A DNA stretch of 17,691 nt, taken from contig CAKZPJ010000324.1 of assembly GCA_937138955.1 (NCBI GenBank), positions 1 to 17,691 on the forward strand, written 5' to 3'. This document shows positions 1 through 8,643 of this stretch, one piece after another; the first letter of the stretch is position 1; every line of letters starts with the position of its first letter. The notes beneath the pieces are model-generated. The model saw nothing but the letters and a program-made list of their open reading frames with translations. It had not been told where the DNA came from and made no database searches. This DNA comes from an uncultured Flammeovirgaceae bacterium (lineage in GTDB: Bacteria > Bacteroidota > Bacteroidia > Cytophagales > Cyclobacteriaceae). Position numbers and translations under genes: made by a program.

Positions 1-1619
1 CCGGTGGTTAAGAAGTTAGTCCCCGCCAGTAATTTCACTCCATAGGTGCTTACAAAACTGGTGTCTACCGCGTTGATGTATAATAAAGGTTTTTTATCGG
101 AGCCTTTCAATGAGAAATATACCTCCTGCCGATAAGATTGACCGGGAATGGTAGATGAGGTGGTGAATCGCTCTACCCAAGAAAGTTTCGCCAGTTCCTG
201 CTTGATCGTAAACATCCGTTCCAGCTTACCTTTTCCCTGGTCTTTTGGAGGTTTTATAATTAGCTTATTGGTAGGACTAAACCCTAGGTCTTTACTCATC
301 ATATAGGTCATCTGAGATGCGATCACGTATGAGCCAATAATCATAACCGATGAAATAGCAAACTGCGCTACAACCAACCCCTTTCGTAATCCCTGTCCCC
401 TCCGGTCAGTAGTTTTTCCTAGGCTAGATAAACCCTGTACTTTCTTAGAGACTAAAAAAAGCGAAGGATAGGCTGAGGTAAGCGTAGAGCCGATAACAAA
501 AGAAATCAAGAATAGCGTATTAATATGCAGACTATTGTCAAAAAGGGGCAAAAGATGATATCCAGTAAGTTCTTCAAAATAGCTATAGGATAACCACAAA
601 CATAAAATGGTCAGCAGCAAGGCCGCACCGTTGATTAATAGGGATTCCAGTACAAACTGCCCGACAAGTTGCCTATGAGATGAACCTAGTGCTTTTCTGA
701 TGACTACTTCGCCTAGCCTGTTCAGGGATTGGGCGATAGAAAGGTTGATAAAATTAATCCAGGATAGCATGAGGATGCCCAACCCTACTAAGGCTAACAT
801 GAACTCAAAAGTGGTTAGTGAAGGGATTAGTGGCATCAATGTTACCGAGACCACTCTTTCTTGATCTTTGAAGATGGGCAGGTTAGAAATATGGTCAGAG
901 ATTTTCTGAGCTAATGCATCAGCATCCGATGCTGATGTTTGAATAAATTGATGGTCAGTAGGCATCTCCCATAGATTGTTATAATCAACGGGCTTACAGA
1001 CCAGCATGTCAAATTGAAGTACCGAGTTACTGGGAGTATCCTCCACAACACCTGTCACAGTCCAGAGCTCCTTTTTACCCCAAGGGACTCGGGTTGTAAT
1101 CGTCTCCCCAATAGGGTTTTTGTTACCGAAATATCTTTTAGCAGTACTGCGGGCAATCACGGCTGAATAGGGAACAGCTAACGCTTTTTTCTGGCTACCT
1201 TGTAATAACCGAAGAGTGAACATGCGTAAAAAAGAAGAGTCCACAGTGAATACGTTATTTTCATTATAGCTGATTGTTTCACCCGCTTCGTTAGTAACCG
1301 TCACTAACCGCTCAACCCCTTTATTGAACCTAGTATAATTGACCACTTCAGGAATCGCTTGCTCGGCTTCTACTGCGATACCTTGGTACGTAGAACCTCC
1401 AGAATTTTCCAGGTTTCCGTTCTTAGTCTCTAGCTGACGGAGCTGGTAGATAGACTGTTTATTCTGATGAAAATTGTCAAAGGTTAATGAATAACCCACG
1501 TATTTAGCGATCACAATCGCTGACACCATTCCCACGACTAGACCTAAAATATTGATAATATTGGAAGCCTTCTTTTTCCTGAAAATTTTAGAAAAAATTC
1601 TTAGATAGTGATTCAGCAT
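1..1619 (-). CDS. ABC transporter permease, FtsX/MacB-like (3' end cut by window edge)
   Basis: Translating the minus strand from the ATG at 1617-1619 gives 539 codons without a stop, running off the left edge. An in-frame TAG lies about 45 bases upstream, and this ATG gives the usual family N-terminus (MLNHYLRIF, Lys-rich stretch, then a membrane helix at about residues 21-41). A periplasmic MacB-PCD-like domain follows at about 45-260. The first FtsX domain lies at about 270-390 with the signature INFINLSIAQS and EVVIRKALGS (residues 288-312). A further helix lies near 412-436, followed by the start of the second periplasmic domain. Family members are usually near 800 residues, so roughly 250 should be missing. 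These permeases pair with an ATPase and act in mechanotransmission-type export or lipoprotein and antimicrobial-peptide handling. No ATPase gene is visible here, so the substrate is unknown. A 128-base gap separates it from the upstream ceramidase-like gene on the same strand. Confidence 0.9.
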   Translation of the reverse strand, partial: MLNHYLRIFSKIFRKKKASNIINILGLVVGMVSAIVIAKYVGYSLTFDNFHQNKQSIYQLRQLETKNGNLENSGGSTYQGIAVEAEQAIPEVVNYTRFNKGVERLVTVTNEAGETISYNENNVFTVDSSFLRMFTLRLLQGSQKKALAVPYSAVIARSTAKRYFGNKNPIGETITTRVPWGKKELWTVTGVVEDTPSNSVLQFDMLVCKPVDYNNLWEMPTDHQFIQTSASDADALAQKISDHISNLPIFKDQERVVSVTLMPLIPSLTTFEFMLALVGLGILMLSWINFINLSIAQSLNRLGEVVIRKALGSSHRQLVGQFVLESLLINGAALLLTILCLWLSYSYFEELTGYHLLPLFDNSLHINTLFLISFVIGSTLTSAYPSLFLVSKKVQGLSSLGKTTDRRGQGLRKGLVVAQFAISSVMIIGSYVIASQMTYMMSKDLGFSPTNKLIIKPPKDQGKGKLERMFTIKQELAKLSWVERFTTSSTIPGQSYRQEVYFSLKGSDKKPLLYINAVDTSFVSTYGVKLLAGTNFLTT

Positions 1620-1747
1620 TACTTTAGGACTTGTGATTATTGAATGTTCCAAAATTTGCTACGTATACCCGAAGCTTATTAGGCTCTAACGTTACCGTTC
1701 AATAGTGTGGTATACGGTTATTCCGTGATATTCAAATGTTGGCTGGT

Positions 1748-3205
1748 TCAGTCAACAGAAACGGGTTGGCGGTCTAGAATAATATCTTGCGGTTGAAGTT
1801 CTGGCAACAACACCGGACTAGATACCGCTTGCATGAGTTGCTCCAACATATCGTTGGTGTAAGGACCCATGTAGGGGCCGAACCATGACATAATCCGTGA
1901 CTCGTATTCATTAAGGTGGTAGTACTTCCCGGGAATAATGTAGCCGGTGTACGCTCCGTTGAAGCTGGTGACCAATGCTTTGTAGCCTTTTTTGTGCATG
2001 GCATTTTTAAGGACGATAGCTGTTTCACCACTAAAATCGCAGGGGGTGGTTGCCCAAATCAGATTCCCAATTCGGGCAGCCTGTAAATAAACCTTGCCAA
2101 TAGGTGGAAACAGCCTTCGGCTGATGGCCGGAATGAGTCGGACGCCATCGGTTACCCGCACGTGAAACTCGGGTAAGTCTATTTCCAGACTGACTGAAGC
2201 TAGGGCTATACTATCACTGAGAAAGGCGCCCTTTTCGTACTTCAGTACGCTATCGGCCAGTGCTTCGCCAATAAATTTAGGCTTATCAAACTTCTCGCCG
2301 GAGGATACGGGTTTATGACTTCCTACACTACCTGCGAAGAAAATTGCCATATCGGCTCCTTCACTTTCCAGCTTTCGTTGCCAATAACCAGGGTAATCGC
2401 CACTAAACAGCATGTTGTCGCCACTTAGCGTAGTAGCGTGGGCATCAAAAGAACCGAGAATAGCCTTTCGTCCGGTGTGTTGCCGCGCTACCAGAAAAAT
2501 AAATTCCGGATTCTTGGTGCCCTTTTCTCCCACTAAGCGATTCGCCACAAAATCAGCCGCATCAAAACTGCCCACCCCCAGTTGCCCGGCTTGTAGGTTG
2601 TCTATAGATTTTTCAATAGCCTGACTAAACCTAGCTACTAGCCACTGTACTACCTGAGTATTGAATTCTCCGGCAAAAGATTCCCCCACAATACCCTCCG
2701 ACCAAGCCCCAACGCTAGAATGAGTATGCGTAGCTGAGAAAAAAAGCTGACTGCGCTTCAAACCCAGCCGTTGCTCCAAAATTTTGCTGACTCCGGCACT
2801 CACTTCTGGCGGAATAATCAGGAGATCGGAAGCTACTAACACCAGCAGTTGATCTTGAACCTGAAGTGCCACCGCTTTTACAAATACCGAGTCGTGAATA
2901 CCTTCGGCGGGTTTTCCGCTACGGTCACCATAACCCGCCAGAGGTACTTCTTTAAAAGCCCCAGTAATAAGATTATCTTCCTCAGCACGTAGTAACGGAG
3001 TGATACTTTCTCGGGCAAAACCCACCTGAACCTCACCGGATGATGGAACCAGCTCCAAAGTCACACTGTCCAAGCGAGCTTGAGTTTTAAGATAGTAATC
3101 AGCTTCAAAGTAGGGCGAATAATCTACTCTGGTCAATGACAGAAATAGCGTAATGATGAGTAAAAACAAAATACCTGCTGCAATTTTGATTAGGTTGCGT
3201 ACCAT
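1748..3205 (-). CDS. Neutral/alkaline ceramidase N-terminal domain protein, membrane-anchored
   Basis: A 485-residue protein with an N-terminal hydrophobic segment (about residues 4-24), so it is exported or anchored in the inner membrane. The rest matches the N-terminal catalytic domain of neutral/alkaline non-lysosomal ceramidases (Pfam PF04734 type). Visible signatures are GFARESITP (62-70), GYGDRSGKPAEGIHD (91-105), the zinc-site THTHS (159-163) and DAHAT (254-258). A Glu at 394 (SGE) and Tyr 419/422 (AYTGYI) fit the remaining zinc ligands of the family. The conserved GDVSPN hexapeptide that carries the ceramidase nucleophile is replaced by GSVGSH (292-297). The protein is also shorter than true ceramidases (about 650-750 residues) because it lacks the C-terminal Ig-like domain. 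It is probably a metal-dependent amidase or hydrolase of this fold, and ceramide cleavage cannot be assumed. It lies downstream of susD but behind a terminator-like hairpin. Confidence 0.85.
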   Translation of the reverse strand: MVRNLIKIAAGILFLLIITLFLSLTRVDYSPYFEADYYLKTQARLDSVTLELVPSSGEVQVGFARESITPLLRAEEDNLITGAFKEVPLAGYGDRSGKPAEGIHDSVFVKAVALQVQDQLLVLVASDLLIIPPEVSAGVSKILEQRLGLKRSQLFFSATHTHSSVGAWSEGIVGESFAGEFNTQVVQWLVARFSQAIEKSIDNLQAGQLGVGSFDAADFVANRLVGEKGTKNPEFIFLVARQHTGRKAILGSFDAHATTLSGDNMLFSGDYPGYWQRKLESEGADMAIFFAGSVGSHKPVSSGEKFDKPKFIGEALADSVLKYEKGAFLSDSIALASVSLEIDLPEFHVRVTDGVRLIPAISRRLFPPIGKVYLQAARIGNLIWATTPCDFSGETAIVLKNAMHKKGYKALVTSFNGAYTGYIIPGKYYHLNEYESRIMSWFGPYMGPYTNDMLEQLMQAVSSPVLLPELQPQDIILDRQPVSVD

Positions 3206-3230
3206 AGCTGGATTACCGTGATTATTGACA

Positions 3231-3260
3231 AAAGGCAGAAAGTTAATCCTTTCTGCCTTT
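3231..3260 (-). terminator. Rho-independent-type terminator after the susCD operon
   Basis: A perfect 12-base inverted repeat: AAAGGCAGAAAG at 3231-3242 and CTTTCTGCCTTT at 3249-3260, with a 6-base loop. Read on the minus strand the stem ends in a short T run (TTTTG). It lies about 210 bases past the susD stop and 26 bases before the ceramidase-like start, so it probably ends the SusC/SusD transcript. The stem has A and T runs at its ends, so it could also act on plus-strand transcripts. Confidence 0.6.
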
Positions 3261-3329
3261 AATTCTTCGGACGTTTAGTAAATCTAGTAAGCGTATAATA
3301 AATTGGGGGTAACTACAATGCGCTGAATA

Positions 3330-3416
3330 AATCCCCCTTTATCCCCCTTTTCCAAAGAGGGAATAGATACGTCCCCCTTGGCGAAGCCGACGCGGCGCGG
3401 GGGGTTTAGGGGGATT
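3330..3416. repeat. Imperfect palindromic C/G-run repeat (MITE/REP-like)
   Basis: The left end AATCCCCCTTTATCCCCC (3330-3347) is mirrored by GGGGGGTTTAGGGGGATT (3399-3416), with 15 of 18 positions complementary. Inside are a second CCCCC block (3373-3377) and a very GC-rich centre (GGCGAAGCCGACGCGGCGCG at 3380-3399) that contrasts with the surrounding DNA. Similar elements with repeated CCCCCT/AGGGGG blocks are scattered between genes in many Bacteroidota genomes, and I infer a non-coding mobile or REP-type element. With only one copy in the window, its repeat status cannot be shown here. Confidence 0.5.
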
Positions 3417-3468
3417 GGTTGTACGTTAATTTATGAGACTTTGCCCCCGGTATGTTATACACTCAAAT

Positions 3469-5133
3469 CTAATAAGGTTCGCCTGTGCCCTGTAGTACCC
3501 AGGGTTTAGACCAGGCGCTGTTTTTCCCGTCCGGTGAGGTGAAGGCGGTTTCTTCTAGTCGACCTACGGCTTCCATAGCGTTGCTTTCGTTCACGGTGAG
3601 TTCGTCTTGCATGTAGTAAAACCGTAGCGGTAGGGCTGATCTACGAGCGGCTTCACCCGCTTCTAGGGCAGGAAATCCAGTTCGACGGTAATCAAACCAG
3701 GCTTCGGTAGCGGCCGTCCAACTGGCAATCCATTTCTGGGTAATTAGCTGTTCCAGCGTACCATCAAAAGCAGCAGCTCCAGCTAAGTAGGCTTCGTACT
3801 GATCGCCCACCCCCCAGGTTTCGAAGGATGCTTGCACTCCGGCGTTGTAATGGGTTTGGGCATCACCTACCGCCCAGCCATTCAACGCGGCTTCTGCTAA
3901 GATAAAGTGTACTTCAGCCGCGGATGCTAATCGAGCCAGTAGCATCGACCCGGTGGCATCTCGGTACATGTCGGATATAGCCGAAACATGCGGATTGGCG
4001 GAGCCCTGTCCGGCACCAGCGTTTAGATTGTATCCAGCGGGTATATTGACTACTGCGGGCGGAAGACCAACGTATTCTGGATCGGTATTGTAGGGAATGC
4101 CGGGGGGAATTTGATCGGGACTGATATAGCGTACGCCGTCAATAATGGTATTGGTTTCGGCAGGTAAAGTATCGGACACGACCAGCGGAACGTCAACCTT
4201 CTCGGCCCATACGGCAATTCTAGGATCGTTACGGGTTTGCAGTGCATCTATCAACGTCTCGCACATCTGTATTCTAGTATACTGGCTGCCTCCCAGATCA
4301 AACACACTATTAGAAGGCCAGGCATCATCCGAACTATTGCCTACGTAACTCATAGTAGCATCATTCTCAATATTGGTAATGATTGGATACTGATCGGGAT
4401 TACCCGCTATTTTCTCTATCCCCGCTTGAGCCATAGCGGGTTCTTTTCCCGAAATTCTCATATAGTACCGTAGCTGTAATGAGTTAGCGAACATGCGCCA
4501 TTGTAGGGGGTCTCCTCCGTAGATTACATCGGTATCGTAGATGTTTTCGTCTTGAGCACTACCTGCATCAATAGCCAGTACAGTGTTAGCCATTTCCAGG
4601 TCCGCCAGAATACCTTGGTAGATTACATCTTGCGTATCGAAGGCCGGAAGTAAGTTTTCGTTTCCCCCTTCGGATGCATTTAGGGCATTGGTGTAAGGAG
4701 CATCGCCCCACAAGTCAGTAATCATCCCGAAGTTATACGCTCGTATTACCAGAGCTACTCCCTGATGAAATGGTAAGTCCATCGCGACTGCTCGTTCGTA
4801 CATGACGTTATTATCCCGAAGAATATTATAGTATCCTGTCCAGCTTTGGTTTGACCAATCGTAGTTGTTATGCCCTCCGGCCCAACCATTTTTTTGCGTA
4901 TGCTGCATCACTCCGGCAATATTACCAAATCCTAAGCTCACGACATTCTTAGACGACTGGGTGAGTACCGTAGCTAACATCAAGTTAGGATGTACATTAT
5001 CGGGGGAAACTCCGTTAGGATTTTCGTTTTTATCGATCAAATCATCCTGGCACCCTAGCAAAAAGGCAGTTGACAGTACCAGAATAGCTATAAGTTTGCT
5101 GATTGTTATTTTCATGATATTCATCTTCAACAT
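3469..5133 (-). CDS. SusD/RagB-family outer-membrane nutrient-binding lipoprotein
   Basis: A 554-residue lipoprotein. A hydrophobic signal (about residues 12-27) ends in the lipobox FLLGC with Cys28, so the mature protein is lipid-anchored. The body matches the SusD-like family (PF12771 type): helical TPR-like repeats near 110-200, including VIRAYNFGMITDLWGDAPY and the phrase FDTQDVIYQGIL, and a C-terminal part with EAWFDYRRTGFPAL. It forms the lid of the SusC transporter at the cell surface. The ligand cannot be read from the sequence. Three in-frame Met codons (1, 4, 7) compete as start. Met1 begins 3 bases after the susC stop, while Met7 (5115) gives the more typical short signal peptide MKITISKL. 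Translation is clearly coupled to susC. Confidence 0.93.
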   Translation of the reverse strand: MLKMNIMKITISKLIAILVLSTAFLLGCQDDLIDKNENPNGVSPDNVHPNLMLATVLTQSSKNVVSLGFGNIAGVMQHTQKNGWAGGHNNYDWSNQSWTGYYNILRDNNVMYERAVAMDLPFHQGVALVIRAYNFGMITDLWGDAPYTNALNASEGGNENLLPAFDTQDVIYQGILADLEMANTVLAIDAGSAQDENIYDTDVIYGGDPLQWRMFANSLQLRYYMRISGKEPAMAQAGIEKIAGNPDQYPIITNIENDATMSYVGNSSDDAWPSNSVFDLGGSQYTRIQMCETLIDALQTRNDPRIAVWAEKVDVPLVVSDTLPAETNTIIDGVRYISPDQIPPGIPYNTDPEYVGLPPAVVNIPAGYNLNAGAGQGSANPHVSAISDMYRDATGSMLLARLASAAEVHFILAEAALNGWAVGDAQTHYNAGVQASFETWGVGDQYEAYLAGAAAFDGTLEQLITQKWIASWTAATEAWFDYRRTGFPALEAGEAARRSALPLRFYYMQDELTVNESNAMEAVGRLEETAFTSPDGKNSAWSKPWVLQGTGEPY

Positions 5134-5136
5134 GTT

Positions 5137-8100
5137 TTAAAAGGTCAATCCTAGTTTGAAACCAATAGGAACCACGAAGGGCGTTACATTGTAGCGTTCT
5201 ATCCCTTGTTTGAGCTGTACCCCGCTGCCCTGTAAATTAGCTTCCGGTTGGAACGCCCGCTCCGGGTCTACCCCAATTTTTGCTTTTGTCCATAGGATAA
5301 TATTTCTACTAAACACTCCCACGTTTACATCTTGTAGCCCAATAGAATTGACAAACGTTTTAGGTAGCTGATAGCTGAAGACTATTTCTCTGAGCTTAAG
5401 GTAATCGGCATCAAATAGTGCGGTTTTGGTAAAATCCCAAGCGTAGTTGGCCGCAAAGGGAATGTATTTGGTACCATCCCCGCCTAGGTTCTCCACATAT
5501 TCGCCATCTTCGCCTACGTATACGCCCGGATTGAAAACTCCGTCGCCCAGCGTAACACCGTCTTCAAACGGAATAGGATGGCCGCCTAGTTCTTCGGTAG
5601 GCCCGCCTACAATATTGACTCCATCAGTAATATACTGATCTTGGTTAGCGACCAGCCAGTCGCGCAAAGCATCCCCTTCCAGATCGCCAGGATTAATTAG
5701 TTGATCTAACCAGCGTTGGGAGCGCATATCGGATTCCATGTAGCGGTAGGTTTGCGACACAAATTCACCACCCCTACGCCAGTCGAAAGTCATGTTCAGG
5801 TTGAATCCTTTGTAGGATATATTGGTTTGCGCCCCCAAAATGAAGTCAGGGTTAAAGTTGCCAATCTTGTTTTTGGTTTCGGCGGCGTTAATAGATTGCC
5901 AGCTTCCCTGATTGTCAAGAATTGGATACCCGAAATAGGGCGAGCTTTCATCCTCTACCACTACCATTGCGCGATCGTAAATATCCCCAATTTCATCGCC
6001 TACGTAGGTCCAGGCTCCGCCCTTGGCATCCGTCCACAGCGTAAATATGTCAACGCCATCGGAAAGCTCCTCAATAGTCGTTCTAATTCGGGTAAAGTTA
6101 GCACTGATGTCCCAAGTCCAGTCGCCGCTACGAACAGGCGTACCGCCCAGCATCAGCTCCCAGCCTCGGCTGGCTACCAAACCCGCATTGATGATTTTCG
6201 AGTTGGCTCCCGAGGAAGGCGGTAGTGTCAATCCTAGTATTTGATTTTCGTTTTCTACAGTATAGTAGGTTCCCTCAAAACGTAAGCAGTTATTGAATAG
6301 CCCTACATCCATTCCAACTTCAAAAGAAGTAGCAATCTCTGGTTTAAGATCCTGGTTCAGTAATTCTCCCGGGGTGGATAATCGGATCGCATCACCCCAG
6401 TTGCCTATATTGTTGAGCACCGGCAGCAGGCGGTAGGGATCAGTATCGTTACCTACCTGAGCCCAACCAGCTCTTAGCTTAAGTAGATCAACATTGGGTA
6501 TGGTCATCATTTCGTTCAATAGCATGCTCAATGAGGCGGAAGGGTAGAAGTATGAGTTCTCACCTTCAGGTAATGTACTGGACCAATCGTTTCGGGCGGT
6601 TACGTCCAGGTAAATCATATCTCTGAAACCGAAAGTCGCTAGGCCGTATACGCTGTAAATGGATTTCTCGTAGATGGAGCTGCCGTAATCCAGATTTTCC
6701 GGGGCAATATTATCCAGTGTATACAAGCCGGGAATAATTAATCCTCCACCTCTTCTTCGAGTAGCATTTCTTACATTATTGCCACTTTGGTTGAGGATGT
6801 TACCCCCCGCTGATACCGAGATACTAAGTTCATCCAGTACCTTAGAATAGGTAGCGAGTATATCGCTGTTATTTTCCCGACGGGTCAGGTTGATGATACC
6901 GTAGGCTCCGTTGGGTTCCAACGTGTAGCTTGGAGCCATTCTGGTTTCCCGTTCTTCATTATACTGATCCATTGAAACTCGTCCCATAATGCTGAACGAT
7001 GGTGTGATTTGCCAGTTGGCCCGCACGTTGCCGAAGAACCGGTCGCGGACAAAGCTATTTTCTATTTCATTGGCCAGAAAGTAAGGGTTATTGGCTTCAC
7101 CCGGCAAGAATGATCGTTGCTGAACCCCTTCCCGACCTGGCTGCCAGTAGTCTTCCAAATCCCGAATGTCTACATCAGGGGTTACGGCGTAGGCCCACTG
7201 CAATGGATTAGAACCCCGATTACCGGCAGGGCGATTATTAGAATTGCTACGGTTAAAGTTCAAACTACTACTGATCTCTACGTTTTCGTGAACTTTCACC
7301 GAAGAATTGAGGCCGATAGAGTTTCGGAATAGATCGGTATTGGGAATAATGCCTCGGCTGCTCATGTTGGAATAGGCTAGCCGATAGTTCATCCACTCGT
7401 TACTGTTAGAAATAGCAATGTCATTGTTAGAAGAAATACCCGTTTGTAAGAAGTTCCTAACGTTATCAGGGTGCGACTCTAACGGCAATGCCTGAGGAAT
7501 ACCGTTTTCATCGAGCGGGCTATTCCACTGAATGGCATCGTAGCCTCGGTCTAGTTCGGGACCATTCCCCGCCGGAATTACGAGCGACCCTAGTACGGGA
7601 AAGGCATCGGTCAAGTCCTGGTTGTAGATGATGAGTGGCAAGTTGAACAAGGAAAATGGGTTGTTGTCTGGTGTATAGCTTCGTCCTCCCATCGCAAAGT
7701 TTTGCTTCATATCCAGGAATTGGGTAGGACGATCAAAAACGGTATTAGAAGATACTGACACAGTCATTCTATCCACCCCGCTACCAGATTTGGTGGTAAT
7801 TAGCACTACCCCGTTTCCCGCTCGAGAACCGTAAAGCGCAGCAGCACTGGGACCTTTCAAAATTGATATACTCTCAATATTCGCCGGATTCATATCGGAA
7901 ATAGCGTTACCGTAGTCCACCCGATTATCTCGTCCAATTTCGCTGATGTTGTTTAGGGTATTGGCTACCGGTACTCCATCAATCACAAACAGCGGTTGGT
8001 TATCGCCATTGAGAGAGGTAGCCCCACGGATAACCATACTCACTGAAGAACCCGCCGCGCCGGTTGAATTGATGGTAACGCCAGGTACTTTACCCGCCAG

Positions 8101-8595
8101 CCCATTTAGTACATTCTCCTGAGCCACCCGACTCAGTTCCTGTCCTTCTACCTCCGCTACTGAATAGCCCAGCGACCGTTCCTCTCGCTTAATTCCGAGT
8201 GCAGTTACGATCACCTCTTCTAGGGATTCACTGCTTAATGCTAGAGAAATATCCACTACGCTCCGACCACTGACCGGAACCTCCTGGGTTTGGTAACCAA
8301 CAAATGAAATCACCAGTACCGGATTATCGCTGGCAGTTTGAATAGTATAGCGACCGTCAATGTCGGTAATCGTACCGTTTCGGGTATTTTTCTCAATGAC
8401 GTTCACCCCGGGAAGCCCCTGGCCATCTTCAGAAGAGGTTACCTGACCAGTGATGGTTACTAAGGGCACTCTGTCGCTGATTTCTGAGTCAGTTACGTTC
8501 GGCTCACTAGCCCAGGCATTACCCCCCGAAAGCAGGATAATCCAGAGAAGGATAGCTGGTCTGCACAGCTTTTTACTGTAAAGTTGTTGAATCAT
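5137..8595 (-). CDS. SusC/RagA-family TonB-dependent outer-membrane receptor
   Basis: An 1152-residue outer-membrane transporter. The signal peptide ends at AWA|S (cleavage after residue 29). A carboxypeptidase-regulatory-like domain follows at about 47-120 (ITGQVTSSEDGQGLPGVNV, then FVGYQTQEV). The SusC-type TonB-interaction segment is EEVIVTALG (126-134). The plug domain runs about 135-270, with PLFVIDGVPV, ESISILKGPSAAALYGSRAG and NGVVLITTKSG. The remainder is the 22-strand barrel, ending in the expected C-terminal Phe (GFKLGLTF). It imports a ligand captured by the SusD partner, using TonB and the proton-motive force. It starts 48 bases after the aldolase stop and ends 3 bases before susD. 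The family also takes up peptides and other small molecules, so an oligosaccharide substrate is not a given. No glycoside hydrolase is visible nearby. Confidence 0.95.
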   Translation of the reverse strand: MIQQLYSKKLCRPAILLWIILLSGGNAWASEPNVTDSEISDRVPLVTITGQVTSSEDGQGLPGVNVIEKNTRNGTITDIDGRYTIQTASDNPVLVISFVGYQTQEVPVSGRSVVDISLALSSESLEEVIVTALGIKREERSLGYSVAEVEGQELSRVAQENVLNGLAGKVPGVTINSTGAAGSSVSMVIRGATSLNGDNQPLFVIDGVPVANTLNNISEIGRDNRVDYGNAISDMNPANIESISILKGPSAAALYGSRAGNGVVLITTKSGSGVDRMTVSVSSNTVFDRPTQFLDMKQNFAMGGRSYTPDNNPFSLFNLPLIIYNQDLTDAFPVLGSLVIPAGNGPELDRGYDAIQWNSPLDENGIPQALPLESHPDNVRNFLQTGISSNNDIAISNSNEWMNYRLAYSNMSSRGIIPNTDLFRNSIGLNSSVKVHENVEISSSLNFNRSNSNNRPAGNRGSNPLQWAYAVTPDVDIRDLEDYWQPGREGVQQRSFLPGEANNPYFLANEIENSFVRDRFFGNVRANWQITPSFSIMGRVSMDQYNEERETRMAPSYTLEPNGAYGIINLTRRENNSDILATYSKVLDELSISVSAGGNILNQSGNNVRNATRRRGGGLIIPGLYTLDNIAPENLDYGSSIYEKSIYSVYGLATFGFRDMIYLDVTARNDWSSTLPEGENSYFYPSASLSMLLNEMMTIPNVDLLKLRAGWAQVGNDTDPYRLLPVLNNIGNWGDAIRLSTPGELLNQDLKPEIATSFEVGMDVGLFNNCLRFEGTYYTVENENQILGLTLPPSSGANSKIINAGLVASRGWELMLGGTPVRSGDWTWDISANFTRIRTTIEELSDGVDIFTLWTDAKGGAWTYVGDEIGDIYDRAMVVVEDESSPYFGYPILDNQGSWQSINAAETKNKIGNFNPDFILGAQTNISYKGFNLNMTFDWRRGGEFVSQTYRYMESDMRSQRWLDQLINPGDLEGDALRDWLVANQDQYITDGVNIVGGPTEELGGHPIPFEDGVTLGDGVFNPGVYVGEDGEYVENLGGDGTKYIPFAANYAWDFTKTALFDADYLKLREIVFSYQLPKTFVNSIGLQDVNVGVFSRNIILWTKAKIGVDPERAFQPEANLQGSGVQLKQGIERYNVTPFVVPIGFKLGLTF

Positions 8596-8643
8596 AGTTT
8601 TGAAGATTAAGTAGAAACATGTTGTATTATAGGTCTTGAATTG

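Noticed and set aside
1663..1726. GTATACC/GGTATAC and ACGG/CCGT dyads between the ceramidase-like gene and the permease as a terminator
   Set aside because: The arms are far apart or only 4 bases long, and there is no T run.
1748..5133. The ceramidase-like gene as the last member of the susCD operon
   Set aside because: A perfect 12-base hairpin terminator and a palindromic repeat element lie between them in a 263-base gap, so shared transcription is unlikely.
5716..6225. A 169-codon plus-strand open frame opposite susC
   Set aside because: It is a shadow of the strongly supported SusC reading frame, with no family motifs, no leader and unnatural composition.
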